A stretch of DNA of 64,000 bases from the NCBI GenBank assembly GCA_949358305.1, contig CASHSZ010000010.1, positions 62,001 to 126,000 on the forward strand. The letters run 5' to 3'. Under the pieces are notes generated by a model, which had not been told where the DNA came from, ran no database searches, and saw only the letters and a program-made list of their open reading frames with translations. Shown one piece after another: positions 55,234 to 64,000 of this stretch (positions are counted from its first letter, which is position 1; each line of letters opens with the position of its first letter). A program made the translations under genes and the position numbers. Origin of the DNA: Strigamia acuminata. Lineage: Eukaryota; Arthropoda; Chilopoda; Geophilomorpha; Linotaeniidae.

Positions 55234-56787
55234 TGTAGCAAACAACCTTGGCTCTCACAAGGAATACTGGCGAATTGGTCTGTAAACTCTGGAGACCGCC
55301 CGAGACTGTATAGTGGTTGATGAAACAAGTTGACCTCTCAGCCCAAACTCTAGGCCTAACTGCATCATGAGAAATCAGGCCTAACTGCATTCAGTTGAAA
55401 ATGATAAAGGAAGCTCTCTGGATACTGGGGAAAACCTTGTGCCTCCAGTGAGGAGGAGAGCATGCAAAGCTTTCTACTCACTCATTTGCATATTTCCCTG
55501 AGTAGGAAATAAGATCAGAAAAGAATGTTCAAAGCAGGAGTGAAAACACATCAACTTTTTAATCTTAACAACAAGTAACAACTGATTGCTTCTTTAGCAA
55601 CCACACAACAACTGGTCACCTGCTTACAATAAATATCAGTGACCAAACAATACAGATTTGCATAATAACAATAGTGCCAACAAGGTTTCCGTATTCCTAC
55701 AACAGATGTCAAACTTAACATAAGTAAAGGCAAAACTTAACCTAACACCTTGATAACATTATGACCTGTGCAAACAGCACTTCACTTAAACTTAACAGAT
55801 AATTCAAAGGCTAAAACTAACATTAATTACACTCAAAACACAATGCTTAGCCCAAACCCAATCACCACCAACAGAGGGCGCAACGTGTCACAGTTTTAAC
55901 CCCTTTACAACCATGCAATAACAAAGGTAAAGGCTTAGATTAATAACTCTTAATATTGGTAATTTATACAAACAATAACTAGTATATATTCCCTATGTCC
56001 AGGTTTCATTAAAACCCCAAACTAAATAATAACAGGGCACCAGTGCAGCACCAAATCCAAGATGGCGACCATGCAACTGCTAAAATGACGTGAATGGAGC
56101 CAAACAAGGTCGCAAGCGACTCACAGGCCTTCTCAACAATGGATCTGCGTCCTAGAACGGTCAGTACAACTTTCCCAGTGCTTGGACATTGAAACCCGAC
56201 CAATTCAACTCATTTGCAGGACCCACACGACCACGAGAGGCGTCGCAAGGCGTGCGCTCACGCCCGACGCTCCCGAACGCTCACAAACGATGTCCAACGT
56301 TCATCCAGCGACCCAGGACACCTGGGGAGTTCCTTAAACACCAATACAAGTTAGTATAAATTAAATCACAAGCAAAACAAGCACTAAAACTGCAATTGTG
56401 CTTATTTCAGGTTCTTCCCGTCTCCCAGTTCACTTGCGCTATGGCGGCCATCTTGCCGGTGCACGACTATCTCCCTCGCAAGTGAACTGGAAACGGGAGA
56501 GAACTTACAAATACTAGAAACAACACCTAAAAGTGAAAAAGACACATAAAACAATTACAAAAGACTAAAAACACAACTTTCAAACATTCCAGGTGTGGCA
56601 GGCGAAGTGGCAACCCCCTTGAACTTCCAGGATCGTGTCAACAAAGCAGCAAACCAACTGGACATGTCAGATATGTGTTAAAAATCTATTCAAACTTGAC
56701 AACAAAATTAAAAAAGCCTTTTCTTCCTTTCAGAAGATAAACAACGTGAAATCTCCAGATCTTTTTGTTGCGTTCTTGCTCGCAACA
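55234..56787 (-). repeat. Element D 5' LTR
   Basis: A 1554-bp LTR matching 39850-41403 except for at least one base. The satellite directly after its CA end (56788) is inverted relative to the satellite before element D. Confidence 0.94.
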
Positions 56788-59700
56788 AGACCAATGTCTC
56801 TGAATGTTCAGAAATAGTGTTTAAACCTTAGTAGAAGGCTCCAATGTAAGTTTTAGAAACATCCAACCAATGATTTGGGAGAATAGACTTTTGATCTCAT
56901 CACAGTTGACTTAGCACAAACACCACAAGACCAATGTCTCTGAATGTTCAGAAATAGTGTTTAAACCTTAGTAGAAGGCTCCAATGTAAGTTTTAGAGAC
57001 ATCCAACCAATGATTTGGGAGAATAGACTTTTGATCTAATCACAGTTGACTTAGCACAAACACCACAAGACCAATGTCTCTGAATGTTCAGAAATAGTGT
57101 TTAAACCTTAGTAGAAGGCTCCAATGTAAGTTTTAGAAACATCCAACCAATGATTTGGGAGAATAGACTTTTGATCTCATCACAGTTGACTTAGCACAAA
57201 CACCACAAGACCAATGTCTCTGAATGTTCAGAAATAGTGTTTAAACCTTAGTAGAAGGCTCCAATGTAAGTTTTAGAAACATCCAACCAATGATTTGGGA
57301 GAATAGACTTTTGATCTCATCACAGTTGACTTAGCAGAAACACCACAAGTCCAATGTCTCTGAATGTTCAGAAATAGTGTTTAAACCTTAGTAGAAGGCT
57401 CCAATGTAAGTTTTAGAAACATTCAACCATTGATTTAGGAGAATAGACTTTTGATCTCATCACAGTTGACTTAGCACAAACACCACAAGACCAATGTCTC
57501 TGAATGTTCAGAAATAGTGTTTAAACCTTAGTAGAAGGCTCCAATGTAAGTTTTAGAAACATCCAACCAATGATTTGGGAGAATAGACTTTTGATCTCAT
57601 CACAGTTGACTTAGCACAAACACCACAAGTCCAATGTGTCTGAATGTTTATAAATAGTGTTTAAACCTTTGTAGAAGCCTTAAATGTAAGTTTTAGCAAC
57701 ACCCAAGCAATAAATTTTGAAAAAAAAATTTTGAGCTCATTTCAGATCGCAGTTGACTTAGCACAAACACCAATGTCTCTGAATGTTCAGAAATAGTGTT
57801 TAAACCTTAGTAGAAGGCTCCAATGTAAGTTTTAGAAACATCCAACCAATGATTTGGGAGAATAGACTTTTGATCTCATCACAGTTGACTTAGCACAAAC
57901 ACCACAAGTCCAATGTCTCTGAATGTTCAGAAATAGTGTTTAAACCTTAGTAGAAAGCTCCAATGTAAGTTTTAGAAACATCCAACCAGTGATTTGGGAG
58001 AATAGACTTTTGATCTCATCACAGTTGACTTAGCACAAACACCACAAGTCCAATGTCTCTGAATGTTCAGAAATAGTGTTTAAACCTTAGTAGAAGGCTC
58101 CAATGTAAGTTTTAGAAACATTCAACCATTGATTTAGGAGAATAGACTTTTGATCTCATCACAGTTGACTTAGCACAAACACCACAAGACTAATGTCTCT
58201 GAATGTTCAGAAATAGTGTTTAAACCTTAGTAGAAGGCTCCAATGTAAGTTTTAGAAACATCCAACCAATGATTTGGGAGAATAGACTTTTGATCTCATC
58301 ACAGTTGACTTAGCACAAACACCACAAGACCAATGTCTCTGAATGTTCAGAAATAGTGTTTAAACCTTAGTAGAAGGCTCCAATGTAAGTTTTAGAGACA
58401 TCCAACCAATGATTTGGGAGAATAGACTTTTGATCTAATCACAGTTGACTTAGCACAAACACCACAAGACCAATGTCTCTGAATGTTTAGAAATAGTGTT
58501 TAAACCTTAGTAGAAGGCTCTAATGTAAGTTTTAGAAACATCCAACCAATGATTTGGGAGAATAGACTTTTGATCTCATCACAGTTGACTTAGCACAAAC
58601 ACCACAAGTCCAATGTGTCTGAATGTTTATAAGTAGTGTTTAAACCTTTGTAGATGTAAGTTTTAGCAACACCCAAGCAATAAATTTTGAAAAAAAAATT
58701 TTGAGCTCATTTCAGATCGCAGTTGACTTAGCACAAACACCAATGTCTCTGAATGTTCAGAAATAGTGTTTAAACCTTAGTAGAAGGCTCCAATGTAAGT
58801 TTTAGAAACATCCAACCAATGATTTGGGAGAATAGACTTTTGATCTCATCACAGTTGACTTAGCACAAACACCACAAGTCCAATGTCTCTGAATGTTCAG
58901 AAATAGTGTTTAAACCTTAGTAGAAAGCTCCAATGTAAGTTTTAGAAACATCCAACCAATGATTTGGGAGAATAGACTTTTGATCTCATCACAGTTGACT
59001 TAGCACAAACACCACAAGTCCAATGTCTCTGAATGTTCAGAAATAGTGTTTAAACCTTAGTAGAAGGCTCCAATGTAAGTTTTAGAAACATTCAACCATT
59101 GATTTAGGAGAATAGACTTTTGATCTCATCACAGTTGACTTAGCACAAACACCACAAGACCAATGTCTCTGAATGTTCAGAAATAGTGTTTAAACCTTAG
59201 TAGAAGGCTCCAATGTAAATTTTAGAAACATCCAACCAATGATTTGGGAGAATAGACTTTTGATCTCATCACAGTTGACTTAGCACAAACACCACAAGAC
59301 CAATGTCTCTGAATGTTCAGAAATAGTGTTTAAACCTTAGTAGAAGGCTCCAATGTAAGTTTTAGAGACATCCAACCAATGATTTGGGAGAATAGACTTT
59401 TGATCTAATCACAGTTGACTTAGCACAAACACCACAAGACCAATGTCTCTGAATGTTCAGAAATAGTGTTTAAACCTTAGTAGAAGGCTCCAATGTAAGT
59501 TTTAGAAACATCCAACCAATGATTTGGGAGAATAGACTTTTGATCTCATCACAGTTGACTTAGCACAAACACCACAAGACCAATATCTCTGAATGTTCAG
59601 AAATAGTGTTTAAACCTTAGTAGAAGGCTCCAATGTAAGTTTTAGAAACATCCAACCAATGATTTGGGAGAATAGACTTTTGATCTCATCACAGTTGACT

Positions 59701-62700
59701 TAGCAGAAACACCACAAGTCCAATGTCTCTGAATGTTCAGAAATAGTGTTTAAACCTTAGTAGAAGGCTCCAATGTAAGTTTTAGAAACATTCAACCATT
59801 GATTTAGGAGAATAGACTTTTGATCTCATCACAGTTGACTTAGCACAAACACCACAAGACCAATGTCTCTGAATGTTCAGAAATAGTGTTTAAACCTTAG
59901 TAGAAGGCTCCAATGTAAGTTTTAGAAACATCCAACCAATGATCTGGGAGAATAGACTTTTGATCTCATCACAGTTGACTTAGCACAAGCACCACAAGTC
60001 CAATGTGTCTGAATGTTTATAAATAGTGTTTAAACCTTTGTAGAAGCCTTAAATGTAAGTTTTAGCAACACCCAAGCAATAAATTTTGAAAAAAAAATTT
60101 TGAGCTCATTTCAGATCGCAGTTGACTTAGCACAAACACCAATGTCTCTGAATGTTCAGAAATAGTGTTTAAACCTTAGTAGAAGGCTCCAATGTAAGTT
60201 TTAGAAACATCCAACCAATGATTTGGGAGAATAGACTTTTGATCTCATCACAGTTGACTTAGCACAAACACCACAAGTCCAATGTCTCTGAATGTTCAGA
60301 AATAGTGTTTAAACCTTAGTAGAAAGCTCCAATGTAAGTTTTAGAAACATCCAACCAATGATTTGGGAGAATAGACTTTTGATCTCATCACAGTTGACTT
60401 AGCACAAACACCACAAGTCCAATGTCTCTGAATGTTCAGAAATAGTGTTTAAACCTTAGTAGAAGGCTCCAATGTAAGTTTTAGAAACATCCAACCAATG
60501 ATTTGGGAGAATAGACTTTTGATCTCATCACAGTTGACTTAGCACAAACACCACAAGTCCAATGTCTCTGAATGTTCAGAAATAGTGTTTAAACCTTAGT
60601 AGAAAGCTCCAATGTAAGTTTTAGAAACATCCAACCAATGATTTGGGAGAATAGACTTTTGATCTCATCACAGTTGACTTAGCACAAACACCACAAGTCC
60701 AATGTCTCTGAATGTTCAGAAATAGTGTTTAAACCTTAGTAGAAGGCTCCAATGTAAGTTTTAGAAACATTCAATCATTGATTTAGGAGAATAGACTTTT
60801 GATCTCATCACAGTTGACTTAGCACAAACACCACAAGACCAATGTCTCTAAATGTTCAGAAATAGTGTTTAAACCTTAGTAGAAGGCTCCAATGTAAGTT
60901 TTAGAAACATCCAACCAATGATTTGGGAGAATAGACTTTTGATCTCATCACAGTTGACTTAGCACAAACACCACAAGACCAATGTCTCTGAATGTTCAGA
61001 AATAGTGTTTAAACCTTAGTAGAAGGCTCCAATGTAAGTTTTAGAGACATCCAACCAATGATTTGGGAGAATAGACTTTTGATCTAATCACAGTTGACTT
61101 AGCACAAACACCACAAGACCAATGTCTCTGAATGTTTAGAAATAGTGTTTAAACCTTAGTAGAAGGCTCTAATGTAAGTTTTAGAAACATCCAACCAATG
61201 ATTTGGGAGAATAGACTTTTGATCTCATCACAGTTGACTTAGCACAAACACCACAAGTCCAATGTGTCTGAATGTTTATAAATAGTGTTTAAACCTTTGT
61301 AGATGTAAGTTTTAGCAACACCCAAGCAATAAATTTTGAAAAAAAAATTTTGAGCTCATTTCAGATCGCAGTTGACTTAGCACAAACACCAATGTCTCTG
61401 AATGTTCAGAAATAGTGTTTAAACCTTAGTAGAAGGCTCCAATGTAAGTTTTAGAAACATCCAACCAATGATTTGGGAGAATAGACTTTTGATCTCATCA
61501 CAGTTGACTTAGCACAAACACCACAAGTCCAATGTCTCTGAATGTTCAGAAATAGTGTTTAAACCTTAGTAGAAGGCTCCAATGTAAGTTTTAGAGACAT
61601 CCAACCAATGATTTGGGAGAATAGACTTTTGATCTCATCACAGTTGACTTAGCACAAACACCACAAGTCCAATGTCTCTGAATGTTCAGAAATAGTGTTT
61701 AAACCTTAGTAGAAGGCTCCAATGTAAGTTTTAGAAACATTCAACCATTGATTTAGGAGAATAGACTTTTGATCTCATCACAGTTGACTTAGCACAAACA
61801 CCACAAGACCAATGTCTCTGAATGTTCAGAAATAGTGTTTAAACCTTAGTAGAAGGCTCCAATGTAAATTTTAGAAACATCCAACCAATGATTTGGGAGA
61901 ATAGACTTTTGATCTCATCACAGTTGACTTAGCACAAACACCACAAGACCAATGTCTCTGAATGTTCAGAAATAGTGTTTAAACCTTAGTAGAAGGCTCC
62001 AATGTAAGTTTTAGAGACATCCAACCAATGATTTGGGAGAATAGACTTTTGATCTAATCACAGTTGACTTAGCACAAACACCACAAGACCAATGTCTCTG
62101 AATGTTCAGAAATAGTGTTTAAACCTTAGTAGAAGGCTCCAATGTAAGTTTTAGAAACATCCAACCAATGATTTGGGAGAATAGACTTTTGATCTCATCA
62201 CAGTTGACTTAGCACAAACACCACAAGACCAATGTCTCTGAATGTTCAGAAATAGTGTTTAAACCTTAGTAGAAGGCTCCAATGTAAGTTTTAGAAACAT
62301 CCAACCAATGATTTGGGAGAATAGACTTTTGATCTCATCACAGTTGACTTAGCAGAAACACCACAAGTCCAATGTCTCTGAATGTTCAGAAATAGTGTTT
62401 AAACCTTAGTAGAAGGCTCCAATGTAAGTTTTAGAAACATTCAACCATTGATTTAGGAGAATAGACTTTTGATCTCATCACAGTTGACTTAGCACAAACA
62501 CCACAAGACCAATGTCTCTGAATGTTCAGAAATAGTGTTTAAACCTTAGTAGAAGGCTCCAATGTAAGTTTTAGAAACATCCAACCAATGATTTGGGAGA
62601 ATAGACTTTTGATCTCATCACAGTTGACTTAGCACAAACACCACAAGTCCAATGTGTCTGAATGTTTATAAATAGTGTTTAAACCTTTGTAGAAGCCTTA

Positions 62701-64000
62701 AATGTAAGTTTTAGCAACACCCAAGCAATAAATTTTGAAAAAAAAATTTTGAGCTCATTTCAGATCGCAGTTGACTTAGCACAAACACCAATGTCTCTGA
62801 ATGTTCAGAAATAGTGTTTAAACCTTAGTAGAAGGCTCCAATGTAAGTTTTAGAAACATCCAACCAATGATTTGGGAGAATAGACTTTTGATCTCATCAC
62901 AGTTGACTTAGCACAAACACCACAAGTCCAATGTCTCTGAATGTTCAGAAATAGTGTTTAAACCTTAGTAGAAAGCTCCAATGTAAGTTTTAGAAACATC
63001 CAACCAATGATTTGGGAGAATAGACTTTTGATCTGATCACAGTTGACTTAGCACAAACACCACAAGTCCAATGTCTCTGAATGTTCAGAAATAGTGTTTA
63101 AACCTTAGTAGAAGGCTCCAATGTAAGTTTTAGAAACATCCAACCAATGATTTGGGAGAATAGACTTTTGATCTCATCACAGTTGACTTAGCACAAACAC
63201 CACAAGTCCAATGTCTCTGAATGTTCAGAAATAGTGTTTAAACCTTAGTAGAAAGCTCCAATGTAAGTTTTAGAAACATCCAACCAATGATTTGGGAGAA
63301 TAGACTTTTGATCTCATCACAGTTGACTTAGCACAAACACCACAAGTCCAATGTCTCTGAATGTTCAGAAATAGTGTTTAAACCTTAGTAGAAGGCTCCA
63401 ATGTAAGTTTTAGAAACATTCAATCATTGATTTAGGAGAATAGACTTTTGATCTCATCACAGTTGACTTAGCACAAACACCACAAGACCAATGTCTCTGA
63501 ATGTTCAGAAATAGTGTTTAAACCTTAGTAGAAGGCTCCAATGTAAGTTTTAGAGACATCCAACCAATGATTTGGGAGAATAGACTTTTGATCTAATCAC
63601 AGTTGACTTAGCACAAACACCACAAGACCAATGTCTCTGAATGTTTAGAAATAGTGTTTAAACCTTAGTAGAAGGCTCTAATGTAAGTTTTAGAAACATC
63701 CAACCAATGATTTGGGAGAATAGACTTTTGATCTCATCACAGTTGACTTAGCACAAACACCACAAGTCCAATGTGTCTGAATGTTTATAAATAGTGTTTA
63801 AACCTTTGTAGATGTAAGTTTTAGCAACACCCAAGCAATAAATTTTGAAAAAAAAATTTTGAGCTCCTTTCAGATCGCAGTTGACTTAGCACAAACACCA
63901 ATGTCTCTGAATGTTCAGAAATAGTGTTTAAACCTTAGTAGAAGGCTCCAATGTAAGTTTTAGAAACATCCAACCAATGATTTGGGAGAATAGACTTTTG
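56788..64000 (-). repeat. 140-bp satellite array, segment 5 (inverted)
   Basis: About 51 monomers of the same satellite read in reverse complement, running off the end of the window. Divergent T-run monomers end near 57752, 58712, 60121, 61371, 62770 and 63880. Two subtypes alternate strictly: a long form with AGAAGCCTTAAATGTAAG and a short form with TTTGTAGATGTAAG that lacks 10 or so bases. This gives a compound higher-order period of about 2.4-2.65 kb. No genes. Confidence 0.97.

Larger units (their letters stand above)
39850..56787 (-). mobile_element. Element D: BEL/Pao retrotransposon interrupted by element E
   Basis: The outer element has 1554-bp LTRs (39850-41403 and 55234-56787). Without nested E it would be about 9.1 kb. 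The LTRs differ by at least one base (AACGATGG at 40750 against AACAATGG at 56134), so D is older than an insertion with identical LTRs, in line with the nesting. No target duplication is present: the left flank ends TTTG and the right flank begins AGAC. The satellite on the right is also inverted relative to the left. This points to a rearrangement at the right LTR edge, or to an assembly join. Confidence 0.93.

Overview
The window is repetitive heterochromatin-like DNA from a metazoan, most likely an invertebrate. Five different BEL/Pao-type LTR retrotransposons lie in a long tandem satellite with a 140-bp monomer. I cannot name the species. No ordinary host gene, tRNA, rRNA or CRISPR array is visible. 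BEL/Pao elements, the tandem repeats and the nesting together look like a pericentromeric or centromeric block, but that assignment is inference. || Layout. Satellite in forward orientation fills 1-6312, 12902-22675, 28602-29447 and 38869-39849. After 56787 it continues to the end in the opposite orientation. Element A (6313-12901, minus strand), element B (22676-28601, plus strand) and element C (29448-38868, minus strand) each sit in the satellite with a 4-bp target-site duplication (ATTG, TTTC, GTGC). Element D (39850-56787, minus) also sits in satellite, but its two flanks do not match and the satellite flips orientation at its right end. Element E (45643-53462, minus) is nested inside the gag-pol gene of D with a GTAG duplication; D's reading frame is otherwise open on both sides of E. 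|| Coding content. C carries one intact 1746-residue Gag-protease-reverse transcriptase-RNase H-integrase polyprotein and is the only element here that looks autonomous. D would have been equivalent before E landed. E has gag and pol in different frames because about 16 bases are missing just before the protease. B has no recognisable protein and is a large non-autonomous derivative. || The most remarkable feature is element A. It has Gag, zinc knuckles and a protease-like region, but reverse transcriptase, RNase H and integrase are absent. In their place, in the same open frame, is a complete-looking TK1-type thymidine kinase domain (7898-8419) with P-loop, IDEGQFFPDI motif, substrate loop and two Zn-binding Cys pairs. 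A thymidine kinase carried in a Gag polyprotein is, as far as I know, not a described BEL/Pao architecture. A has equal-length, apparently identical LTRs and a clean target duplication, so it moved recently, presumably with enzymes from relatives such as C, D or E. || The five elements share LTR termini (TGTTGC...), a tRNA-His-like primer site, a GTGAGT box after the poly(A) signal, and a conserved pyrimidine-GCCGGCAA block where a polypurine tract would be expected. These shared signals make cross-mobilisation of A and B plausible.
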